From assembly GCA_903994635.1 (NCBI GenBank), contig CAJEXQ010000001.1, positions 1 through 64,000 on the forward strand: a stretch of 64,000 nt of DNA, read 5' to 3'. The notes under the pieces were generated by a model. The model saw only the letters and a program-made list of their open reading frames with translations, was not told the DNA's origin and searched no databases. Origin of the DNA: an uncultured Chlorobiaceae bacterium (GTDB taxonomy: Bacteria; Bacteroidota; Chlorobiia; Chlorobiales; Chlorobiaceae). Made by a program: the position numbers and the translations under genes. Below, one piece after another: positions 1 through 7,737 of the stretch (its first letter is position 1; each line of letters starts with the position of its first letter).

Positions 1-1
1 A

Positions 2-214
2 AAGAACAAAAGCGAAAAGAGCGCCGCGCTTGTCAAGCTCGAAAATCAACTGGACATGTGGCTTGAGCAACGATCACTCGCCCAGATTCTGGACTGGTTT
101 GACTGCATTGAAACGACCAACGTGCGAACACCCATGGGCAACTACCGTTGGTCTACCGAATCAGTAGCCAGAGACAGGTTGTTCCTGGAATATCTGGGAG
201 TGCCCTGCAAATAG
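2..214 (+). pseudogene. C-terminal end of a probable transposase (partial at window edge)
   Basis: An open frame enters from the left edge and stops at TAG 212-214, giving about 70 residues. The tail contains WLEQRSLAQILDWFDCIE and then GNYRWSTESVARDRLFLEYL, which resembles the C-terminus of DDE-type insertion sequence transposases. The exact IS family is not recognised. It is not the same protein as the transposase at 4.2 kb. The opposite-strand gene that follows has its last codons inside this frame, so the point near 214 looks like an insertion junction. It could be another mobile-element protein, since only the end is visible. Confidence 0.4.
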
Positions 215-928
215 TGTGCGCTTTATCCTACTTTCAGGATTATATGAAATTGAGGGAGATGAACTTCTCTTCTCATTTTCAACCAAGGCATCCAATGTGT
301 CTGCTTCAATTGCAGCAATAACGGAGCTGATAGATTTATTCAATAAGGCCATTGCCTTTCTGACAAAAGGAGCGTTATTCTCACCCTCTATCAGTTGAAG
401 TTGATTGCCTGATGGTTCATCAAGAGCATACAGCGGGCAAGAGATTTTAAGGACAAAACTCCCAGGCTCAGTGTGCCGAAAACGGGATGCCTCAAGAAAC
501 TTTTTTGCCTCAATGCGATTTAAACGAGGATGAAAAAACTGTGGTTTAAGGATGGTATGAGCCGCTGACAGTAATAAATTTTCAGCCCCTTGAAGCATTG
601 AGTATGCAAAAGCCAAAGGAATCGACCGTTCCGACATTGAATTCTTCATGACACGAAAAGATACCGTGTCGTCCCTTGATTCTTCAATATGCCTTCCAAG
701 TAACCAAGGTTCAACCGACTCAAGAGCTGCCAATTTTTCCACAGCAACTTGAAGCGCCTCTTCAAAACCTGGAACTTCGCGATGAACCGGAAAATATATT
801 TGCCTTGAGCTCTCAGGATGGTTAAACAAAAACCCCCCATCAGCAAGAGCCTCAGTTACTTGTAACCAACCCCGAAACTTCATGTAGTCTCTGAGATCAG
901 TTGGCGTTATATCCGAATACATACTCAT
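161..928 (-). CDS. Hypothetical protein, C-terminus probably replaced at an insertion junction
   Basis: About 255 residues from the ATG at 928, which gives MSMYSDITPTDLRDY; an upstream ATG at 964 would overlap the preceding pseudogene. I do not recognise the family. The protein is soluble, with no signal peptide or membrane segment. Its last roughly 18 codons are antisense to the transposase tail ending at 214, so the natural C-terminus was probably lost when the element inserted. It lies just downstream of a DUF4365-type remnant on the same strand and may have formed an operon with it. Function unknown. Confidence 0.5.
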   Translation of the reverse strand: MSMYSDITPTDLRDYMKFRGWLQVTEALADGGFLFNHPESSRQIYFPVHREVPGFEEALQVAVEKLAALESVEPWLLGRHIEESRDDTVSFRVMKNSMSERSIPLAFAYSMLQGAENLLLSAAHTILKPQFFHPRLNRIEAKKFLEASRFRHTEPGSFVLKISCPLYALDEPSGNQLQLIEGENNAPFVRKAMALLNKSISSVIAAIEADTLDALVENEKRSSSPSISYNPESRIKRTLFAGHSQIFQEQPVSGY

Positions 929-935
929 GATGGCT

Positions 936-1467
936 TTAGTATTTTGGAGTTTGACCTTGAGCAATTTTAATCAATAATTGCTCAAGTCCACCGGGATCAA
1001 AAAGCTGACTCTTTTTCAAAAATACGGTTTGACCACTTTTGTTTTCAGAATCAGGGGCTCCTAAAAGACTTATCCAATAAGCACACCGTTTCAGGATCAA
1101 CTGCTCTTCGCTGATGTTAAGCCACAACTCTTTTTCTGGTGGCAAAAAAAGCACTACAAGAATCCGGGGAATTTGATAATCGTCACGGAGGTCGTTGTAT
1201 CGGTGGATACCACTTAGAAAATAGGAGAGCCGACCATCATCATCTTCAACAGGCTCAGCAATTGTTGCTTTGAGCTGAATATTGACAGGTTACTTCTTTT
1301 TTGTAGGTGCCCGTCGGTAAATTCCAGCCCGTAATCCTTGCATCAATACCCCTATTGTCAGAGTGACGCCCCGTGATACAGCACTCCATACCGGCATTTG
1401 CAGCAACGGCGTGTATATAAGCATAACTGAGTTCCGACTCGACATCTAACGAAGAAAGCGAATTCAT
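936..1467 (-). pseudogene. DUF4365-domain protein, frameshifted
   Basis: The first part starts at 1467 with MNSLSSLDVESELSYAYIHA and carries the ITGRHSDNRGIDARITGW stretch typical of DUF4365, a nuclease-like fold often found in defence loci. The frame ends after CQYSAQSNNC at 1255. The continuation sits in another frame and reads VNIQLKAT, then SYFLSGIHRYNDLRDD, then LVVLFLPPEKELWLNIS, to a stop at 936. The VQLKAT-type motif is the expected next element of the family, so a single-base frameshift near 1290 is the simplest explanation. No full-length product is expected. The next gene on this strand follows directly. Confidence 0.65.
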
Positions 1468-1803
1468 ACCGTCTGAGTTTTTTATCGGGGAAAATGTGCA
1501 GGATAGATTGATAATATTGGCTTATCCCTGGATTTGACTAACCATAATCAAATCAACAATATTCCTGGAAATATCGGTTTTTTTCTGATAGCAATACAAA
1601 AAGATGAATCAAGAATGATTTGATAGGACAGATGGGAGGAATAGGACTTATGGGGTGGTTTGTTGCTTGGGGGGACTTTGGTTTTGCGATTTTCAGGGAC
1701 TTTTTTACACGGTGCTTTGCTCCTTTGGCGGGGAGGTTCTGCGTGTTCTGGCTCTTCTTTTCTTTTTTTGCATATTGCTGGTGATGCGGTTTTCGGAAAT
1801 GGG

Positions 1804-1809
1804 TATAAT
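1804..1809 (+). promoter_or_regulatory. Candidate -10 box for umuDC
   Basis: A perfect TATAAT lies 16 bases before the chosen umuD start at 1826. No convincing -35 box or LexA-type operator was found, and the leader would be only about 10 bases long. Confidence 0.3.
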
Positions 1810-1825
1810 TTCACCATCAAGAGCA

Positions 1826-2278
1826 ATGAGACTTTCCCGAATACATTCCAACCCTGTGTTGGACTTTTACACGGCTGATCTGGCGACCGTGTTGGAGTTG
1901 CCGCTTTTTGCTGCGGGTGTTTCGGCTGGGTTCCCCTCCCCTGCTGAGGACTATGTGGAGATTGCGCTGGACCTGAACAGGGAGCTGGTAAAGCATCCGG
2001 CTGCTACCTTTTATGCTCGGGTGAAGGGTAGTTCGATGATTGATGCGGGGATTGAGGATGGCGATTTGCTGGTGATTGACAAGGCGCTTGAGGCGAAGGA
2101 TGGGGATATTGCGGTCTGTTTTCTTAACGGTGAATTTACGGTGAAGCGGCTTTCGGTGCGGGATGATGGGGTGTATCTTGTCCCTGCCAATGCGGAGTTC
2201 AAGCCGATACGAATTACCGAGGAGAATGATTTTCTGGTGTGGGGAGTTGTCGCCTACGTTATCCACAAACCGCGATAA
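1826..2278 (+). CDS. umuD: UmuD-like SOS mutagenesis protein (S24 peptidase)
   Basis: A 150-residue UmuD/LexA-type self-cleaving serine protease, normally the accessory subunit of DNA polymerase V. The cleavage site reads SAGFPSPAEDYVE with Ala34-Gly35. The catalytic dyad is Ser70 in KGSSMIDAG and Lys107 in FTVKRL. The open frame extends upstream to 1655, but that part (VCCLGGLWF and a hydrophobic run) does not look like UmuD, and the length from 1826 fits the family, which is about 140 residues. umuC follows 20 bases later as an apparent operon. Because umuC is destroyed, this UmuD has no local partner. A fragment of a second umuD lies at 45.9 kb. Confidence 0.85.
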   Translation: MRLSRIHSNPVLDFYTADLATVLELPLFAAGVSAGFPSPAEDYVEIALDLNRELVKHPAATFYARVKGSSMIDAGIEDGDLLVIDKALEAKDGDIAVCFLNGEFTVKRLSVRDDGVYLVPANAEFKPIRITEENDFLVWGVVAYVIHKPR

Positions 2279-2298
2279 ATTGACCGGAGATTTACTTT

Positions 2299-3161
2299 AT
2301 GTTTGCTCTGGTTGACTGCAATAACTTTTATGCTTCGTGTGAGAGGGTTTTTAACCCTGCTTTACGCACTCGCCCGGTGGTAGTGCTCTCGAATAATGAT
2401 GGCTGCATTATTGCCCGGTCGGAGGAGGCCAAGGCGCTTGGCATTCAGATGGGAACACCGGTGTTCAAGTGCAGGGATCACGACTGCTCCTAATCTGGCG
2501 GCGGCCTCTGCGCCCTGGGTGCGCAAGCATCTGCACATCACCGGCGCAAAGGTGCAGGCGGAGCTGAACGGTACTTCCTGTTTGCCGATGGAGCTTGTCA
2601 GACCTGCAAAGCAAAGCATTTGCACTTCACGGTCGTTTGGCAAGAGTGTGACGACATGGGAGGAGTTGCAGCGAGCGGTAGCAACCTTTGCAGGCAAGTG
2701 TGCGGTGAAGCTCCGCAAAGAGCAGGCTGCTGCCTCAATGCTGACGCTCTTTATCGGCACCAGCCCGTTTGACGACAACGAGACGCGGTACTTGGGGGAC
2801 AAAAACCATTTCATTACCGTACCCTACTCAGGACTCCATGACGCTGATTCGAGCGGCTCAATCAGTGCTGGATCTGCTCTTTCGCGCCGGGCATGGTTAC
2901 AAGAAAGCCGGGGTGATTGTGAGTGAACTCTCGCCGGTTGCGTTTGCTGGCAGGACTCTTTCGCTCTTTGCTGAGGAGGCGGCGGCTGACAGTGAGCAGA
3001 GTAAAACGTTGATGCTGGTGATGGATGGCATTAATGAGCGGTATGGACGTGGTACGGTGCGGCTGGCTTCGGAAAATTCAGCAGGCTGGAAGCCGAATCA
3101 GGAGCGGCTTTCGCCGTGTTGCACGACGCGGTGGGGGGATATTATGGTGGTGAAGGGGTAA
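2299..3161 (+). pseudogene. umuC: UmuC (DNA polymerase V subunit), internally deleted and frameshifted
   Basis: The N-terminus, MFALVDCNNFYASCERVFN to MGTPVFKC, is a textbook Y-family polymerase start with the first catalytic Asp. After about residue 60 the gene jumps to the region HLHITGAKVQAELNGTSCLP and CSRSFGKSVT, which normally lies beyond residue 210. The deletion removes the palm motif with the remaining catalytic acidic residues. A second frame change near 2815 leads into PTQDSMTLIRAAQSVLDLLF and the normal C-terminal WKPNQERLSPCCTTRWGD. About 150 residues are missing and at least two frame breaks are present, so no active polymerase is possible. A ribosome-binding sequence, CCGGAG, precedes the ATG. 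Confidence 0.85.
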
Positions 3162-3204
3162 ACGCAACCGCACGGTGCGGCGCTCTTGTACTCAAGTGCG
3201 CCAT

Positions 3205-3960
3205 AACGGGCTGGGAGCAATTTTTGGAAGTAACATTTTTAATGGCCTGTTCATCATCGGAGTAACTGCGATAATCAACCCCATACAGGTTATTTTGCGA
3301 AAAACTGGCACAAGAGCCGGAACCAAATGGTCGCAAAGATGCCTATAAAAAGAGACACAAACTCGCCAAAGCGGAGGAGAGATTTTCTGTGGTGAAGTGC
3401 CCACAGAGGCTGGCTGAAAGCGTTCTGAAAGAGAACATTCAGAAAAACAACAGATAGATATACCGGTAGTCTTGTCAGTTTCATACGCAATGGGCATGTC
3501 AGCATTGTGTCACTCATTTCAAAAAAACTGGTCATAATTTTTGGTACTCCAACTGATCCGTTCCATACAGATTGAGCTGCTTGCGATAATAGGCAAAAGC
3601 CTCCTCCTGACGGACTGAAGGGAAGAATAACCATCCAGTAAGTGTCGATGACACTATTTTTACAAAATATTCGAAGGTCAGTAAAAATCATGGTACTGAT
3701 CAGCACAATGGCATCATGAAATACCACGGCGACATAGCCGGTTAGAAGCCCAACACATACCGCAACAAGAAGAAACGGGATATCCTGGTTCAGATTGAGC
3801 TGAACAAGCACATAATCAAGGCTCAGGCGGAAAAATTGTTGAGAATTGCCTTTGAAATATCTGCTTTTTCGGAAAATGCTGTAGACAAATGCCAGTGCCT
3901 TTCTGCCCAGCCTTCCTTTTGTGTGGTGTGATAGTTTCGTATTTCAATGTGCGAAAATAG
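3205..3960. pseudogene. Fossil copy of the caxA-nhaD-clcA ion-transport cluster
   Basis: Collinear blocks match the intact cluster at 14.98-19.04 kb with large internal deletions. 3211-3295 matches caxA near 14985-15055. 3297-3345 matches the nhaD segment near 16028-16090. 3375-3520 matches the nhaD start and nhaD-clcA spacer near 16996-17150. 3560-3600 matches the clcA 3' end near 17177-17232. 3607-3935 matches the clcA 5' end near 18707-19020. Only about 0.75 kb of the original 4 kb is left. Nothing here can be functional. The opposite-strand open frame at 3290-3811 is a chimera of nhaD and clcA pieces. Confidence 0.85.
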
Positions 3961-3969
3961 ATTTACAAA

Positions 3970-4059
3970 AATATCAGAAACCTGAGACGCACTCTTTCAA
4001 AAAGATTGAAAAGCAAGCAACGCCGGGCAGATGCTCTCCATGCAGCAGTGCGCTGTGCT
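3970..4059 (+). repeat. Left 90-bp direct repeat (target duplication) of the IS1634-type element
   Basis: The 90 bases starting AATATCAGAAACCTGAGACG recur exactly at 5978-6067 on the other side of the insertion element. One further shared base (C at 4060 and 6068) makes the boundary ambiguous by one position. The repeat derives from the sequence upstream of the clcA fossil and is partly similar to 19.06 kb. Confidence 0.85.
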
Positions 4060-5977
4060 CCTGAGTTCATACATGAATTGAAAAAACTCCACTGAAAAGC
4101 CAATAAAATCAAGGGAGCATTGTGTTTTTGTCTCTGTAGTGCCTAATGAAATATATTTCTTGTTTTTCTTTTTTTGTTTTGTATTTTTCTGTCAAAGGCT
4201 TTTTCATTTTCTCTGTGCTTGTCCATGTTTGTTCGAGTCAAATCAACACCGAATTCACCAAGGCAATCCGTGCAGATTGTCGCCAGTGATCGCATCGGAG
4301 AGAAAGTCAAGCAGCGCATTGTCCGCTATGTCGGTATTGCCATGAATGACGAAGAGCTGGTGAAAATGAAAGAGTTGGCCGAGTTTATCAAGGCAGGTCT
4401 TGAGGAAGAGTCAGCTCCGGCACTTTTCCGTCCTGATGAATTGGCTCAAATGGCTATCGACAAACGAAAAAAGGCTGATTTGTCGCCAGATCAGCCGTTA
4501 CAGGTAGACCTGAAGCAGCTTCGGGAAGAAAGCCGTGTGACTGCTGGCATCCATGAGATTTATGGCAAGTTGTTTGATGAACTTGGTTTTGACCGGGTGG
4601 TCGGTGACCCTGCACGGCGGGTACAGGCAGCAAAGACGATTAAACATCTGGTAATGGCCAGAATTGCCAATCCGGCAAGCAAACGCAAGAGTGTCATCGA
4701 ACTGGAACGGGACTTCGGGGTTAAACTTGATTTAAATGCAGTGTACCGGACGCTGGATTATGTCGATGAAAAAAGCTTGGAACTCATCCAAAAGAAGGCA
4801 TGGGATGCTGCGACAGGATTGTTCGCCCAGAAAATCGACGTGGTTTTTTATGACTGCACAACACTATATTTTGAGTCTTTTGCCGAGGATGAGCTGCGGG
4901 AAAAGGGATTGAGCAAGGAACATAAATTCAGTGAAAGCCAGGTATTACTGGCCATGATGGTGACCAGGGAAGGACTTCCGCTGGGATACCGGCTCTACAA
5001 CGGAGCAACGTGGGAAGGCCATACACTCAAGGATGCCATAGCGCATATAAAAAGTATAGCTGAGGTTGATCGTGTGGTGTTTGTCGCCGATAGCGGATTA
5101 CTCTCAAAGGACAACCTTGCTCTGATTGAGCAGAGTGAAATGCAGTACATTGTTGCCGCACGGTTGAAAAATCAGCCGAAAAGCATCAAGAATCAGATTC
5201 TGGATAAAGCAAGTTATCAGCAGGGTAATCAAATAATGATCAAAGAGATCGAGTTACCGGGAAAACGCAGGCTGTTGGTTAACTATACTGAAAAACGGGC
5301 AAGAAAAGATGCTCACGACCGCCAAAAGGCACTGGACAAACTGCAGAAGAAAATCAACAAATCGAAAAATCCTGAGTCGTTTATCAGTAACTCTTCTCAT
5401 CGGAGATATCTGAAGATAGAAAATCAGCAATCGGTGAAGATTGATGAAGAAAAAATCAGGTACGCCGAACAGTGGGACGGGCTGCATGGTGTCATCACCA
5501 ATATCAGTGATATACCAGCAAAAGATGCCTTTGAGCAATACCGGGGGTTGTGGCAGATCGAAGAATCATTCCGGTTAACCAAACATGATCTGAGAGTCCG
5601 TCCAATCTACCATTGGACACCAAGACGGATTCAGGCGCATGTAGCCATCTGCTTTATGGCACTGGTCTGCATCCGTCATTTATCGTACCGGGTAAAATTG
5701 CAATACCAGCCACTCTCGCCAGAAATTATTCGCAATGAGCTCGTGCACGTACAGCAGAGCATCCTGATTCATAAAACGAATGGAACCCATTATGGTATCC
5801 CGTCAAAACCCACTCTGCACGCCAAGAAAATTTATCAGGTTATGGGCGAAAAACTCAGTTCAGTGCCGTTCCTCATAGCATAGTAGTATGATGTCGAAAA
5901 CCTGCTCTGTAGTGTCTAATTTTTTAGGCCGCGCCTTATTTTGCATACACTTACACAGTTTTATGTATGAACTCAGG
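4060..5977 (+). mobile_element. IS1634-family insertion sequence, about 1.9 kb
   Basis: The left end reads CCTGAGTTCATACATGAA and the right end is its inverted complement, TTATGTATGAACTCAGG, giving terminal inverted repeats of about 15 bp. One transposase gene fills the element. The flanks are 90-bp perfect direct repeats. Members of the IS1634 family are known for long, variable target duplications, so the long repeat fits a simple transposition event. The element looks complete and recent, because the repeats are identical and the transposase is intact. Confidence 0.85.
4225..5883 (+). CDS. IS1634-family transposase
   Basis: A 552-residue DDE transposase. The start at 4225 (MFVRVKSTPNSPRQSVQIV) matches how this family begins; the longer frame from 4174 adds a hydrophobic stretch with no support. 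Recognisable elements are KVKQRIVRYVGIAMND, the catalytic core opening with DVVFYDCTTLYFES, the second Asp in VVFVADSGLLS, and the C-terminal Glu in YRGLWQIEESFRLTK followed by VRPIYHWTPRRIQAHV. Length and motifs indicate an intact enzyme. It is the only gene of the element. Confidence 0.9.
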   Translation: MFVRVKSTPNSPRQSVQIVASDRIGEKVKQRIVRYVGIAMNDEELVKMKELAEFIKAGLEEESAPALFRPDELAQMAIDKRKKADLSPDQPLQVDLKQLREESRVTAGIHEIYGKLFDELGFDRVVGDPARRVQAAKTIKHLVMARIANPASKRKSVIELERDFGVKLDLNAVYRTLDYVDEKSLELIQKKAWDAATGLFAQKIDVVFYDCTTLYFESFAEDELREKGLSKEHKFSESQVLLAMMVTREGLPLGYRLYNGATWEGHTLKDAIAHIKSIAEVDRVVFVADSGLLSKDNLALIEQSEMQYIVAARLKNQPKSIKNQILDKASYQQGNQIMIKEIELPGKRRLLVNYTEKRARKDAHDRQKALDKLQKKINKSKNPESFISNSSHRRYLKIENQQSVKIDEEKIRYAEQWDGLHGVITNISDIPAKDAFEQYRGLWQIEESFRLTKHDLRVRPIYHWTPRRIQAHVAICFMALVCIRHLSYRVKLQYQPLSPEIIRNELVHVQQSILIHKTNGTHYGIPSKPTLHAKKIYQVMGEKLSSVPFLIA

Positions 5978-6067
5978 AATATCAGAAACCTGAGACGCAC
6001 TCTTTCAAAAAGATTGAAAAGCAAGCAACGCCGGGCAGATGCTCTCCATGCAGCAGTGCGCTGTGCT
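5978..6067 (+). repeat. Right 90-bp direct repeat of the IS1634-type element
   Basis: Identical to 3970-4059. It abuts the right terminal inverted repeat and ends at GCTGTGCT. The sequence beyond it (GGCGCTCAG and on) leads into a short umuC fragment, which shows what the pre-insertion locus contained. Confidence 0.85.
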
Positions 6068-6098
6068 CGGCGCTCAGTTGCCATATCTTACGGGTATA

Positions 6099-6135
6099 TT
6101 GGCATCAAGATGGGAACACCGGTGTTCAAGTGCAG
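6099..6135 (+). pseudogene. 37-bp umuC fragment
   Basis: This 37-base stretch matches umuC 2438-2474 with two differences and encodes GIKMGTPVFKC, the same conserved UmuC segment at which the main copy breaks off. It is therefore a second relic of umuC, displaced by the fossil ion-transport block and the insertion sequence. Confidence 0.7.
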
Positions 6136-6141
6136 AAAGTA

Positions 6142-6702
6142 AAGCATCGTTTTATCTAATCAAATCAGTCAAGGCAATATTAATGTTGTGCGTCATTACA
6201 TGATCGTAACCTGTTTCAACCATGTTCTGACAACGCAGCATCAATTTTTTACCCACAGCTCTTTAAGCGGCTTATAGATCGTTGAGCAAAAAGTCATTGC
6301 AGGCTGGTAATATGCTTCCAGATTCATCAACTCATACAGGTGGGTTGTAACATTCCATGAAATCCGGGGGCTTTGGTCATCATGAAAAAATGTGTAACTT
6401 TTATTGGTTGGTGTCGTTATGCCTGAAAATGAGGGGGCGGTTTAGTCCGCATACCTTTCAAATTGTTACCGACACGTTAAAAAGAGACGTTGACTCTTTT
6501 TATTTTTCGATAGTCGAACTCCTGACGAGGAAATATGAAACTATCAGTCACAATCTCAACAGGTTCTCATACTGATTTGTTTCGATCGTGAAGGAAGAAG
6601 TTGAGAAGGGAGGTGGCTGCTATGGCTGCTCTGTGTTGGGCCGCTGAGTGAGGGTGGCAGGCAATACTGGAACAAATCCAAGAAAATAAGAAGATCTTTA
6701 TC
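6142..6702. other. Intergenic stretch without recognisable genes
   Basis: About 560 bases between the umuC fragment and the next gene. A minus-strand frame at about 6358-6241 reads VTTHLYELMNLEAYYQPAM and then KPLKELWVKN before a stop; it looks like a real protein tail but I do not recognise it. The short plus-strand frame at 6357-6575 has no coding character that I can support. Confidence 0.3.
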
Positions 6703-7641
6703 ATGTCTATCTTCCCCAAAACGCTGTTGATTTACTATGCTTGGCCAAGTGTTATAAATGGGTCATCATTAATGTTCTCCGCAACAGAGAAAGCTGCAGC
6801 AAACTTTGCAAAGTACGATTATGTGGTACTGGGCAAAGGTTTGGAAAATCCATGCCACCCTGATTATGGTAATACTATTGCCATTTTATCCATGCCTGAG
6901 TTACACAACACGACGATTTTCGGTTATATCAATGTTGGTGCTCCTGGAAACACGAGGAATCATTCAGTATCGGAGGTTGAGACGAGTGTCAGGGAGTGGA
7001 AGCAGTTGGGAGTTCAAGGGATATTTTTCGACAACTTTGGTTATGACTTTTTGGTAACACGCGCACAGCAAATCGCGGCGATAACCTGTGCACGCAATAA
7101 CGAGCTGAAGGTGACTGTCAATGCGTGGTTTCCGATAGATGTCTTTGGTACAGCTCTTCATAATGACATGAATCCTGAAGGCTTACCGCCAATTCGCGGC
7201 GGTGTTGACTTTTATTTGTCTGAAAGCTATCAGATCATAGAAGGTGAATATCAGGAGGAGGTCAAGTGGAAAACGAAAGCTGAAGCTTTGGAGGAGTACC
7301 GTGCTGAGTTCAAGTTTAAAATATTCTCTATTACTACCAATAATGACACCAATCACTATGATCAGAAGCAATTCGATTACGCTTGGTACTCGGCGCTGCT
7401 TTACGAGCATGAAGCGACTGGCTGGGGTGAGTTTACCTTCTCCGCTAATAATGGGATCGCACCATTTCGCCTTCGCCCGATAGTTTCGCCAGATGACACA
7501 TTTATTTCGCCTCTCCTCGTGAAAAATACCAGGCACTTTCGCCGTACATCTCAAAGTTGTACCCCACCAATCCAGAACTCGGGAGAAGTGTGGATTGACA
7601 CTGAAACACACAAATCTGGTTTTCTTGCAAGTGGTAGTTAA
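6703..7641 (+). CDS. Putative glycoside hydrolase-like TIM-barrel protein (spherulin-4/GH114-like)
   Basis: 312 residues. The strand-loop pattern TTIFGYINVGAPGNTRN and then WKQLGVQGIFFDNFGYDF resembles the spherulin-4 and GH114 (endo-alpha-1,4-polygalactosaminidase-like) families, where an acidic residue in the IFFD segment is catalytic. There is no signal peptide, so a cytoplasmic location, or export by another route, must be assumed. The last 60 residues (about 250-312) look unlike the rest and may be a separate or altered tail. No neighbours share its function: it sits alone between fossils and the type I R-M locus, which suggests transfer. The substrate cannot be inferred. An upstream run of AAGAAGATCTTT gives no clear ribosome-binding site. 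Confidence 0.55.
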   Translation: MSIFPKTLLIYYAWPSVINGSSLMFSATEKAAANFAKYDYVVLGKGLENPCHPDYGNTIAILSMPELHNTTIFGYINVGAPGNTRNHSVSEVETSVREWKQLGVQGIFFDNFGYDFLVTRAQQIAAITCARNNELKVTVNAWFPIDVFGTALHNDMNPEGLPPIRGGVDFYLSESYQIIEGEYQEEVKWKTKAEALEEYRAEFKFKIFSITTNNDTNHYDQKQFDYAWYSALLYEHEATGWGEFTFSANNGIAPFRLRPIVSPDDTFISPLLVKNTRHFRRTSQSCTPPIQNSGEVWIDTETHKSGFLASGS

Positions 7642-7737
7642 TATGAAGACTTCGTGACTTCAGGAGCAATCAAACTCACGGAGTTTCTGTTGCTTGTGAT
7701 AATATAATTAGGGTAAAGCATTTCATGAGGCATTCGC

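Noticed and set aside
1655-1825. Extended N-terminus of UmuD as a membrane anchor
   Set aside because: The family starts near 1826, and the upstream frame is low-complexity hydrophobic sequence without a ribosome-binding site.
6357-6575. 72-codon frame upstream of the glycosidase-like gene
   Set aside because: No ribosome-binding site, no recognisable pattern, and it lies in relic DNA.
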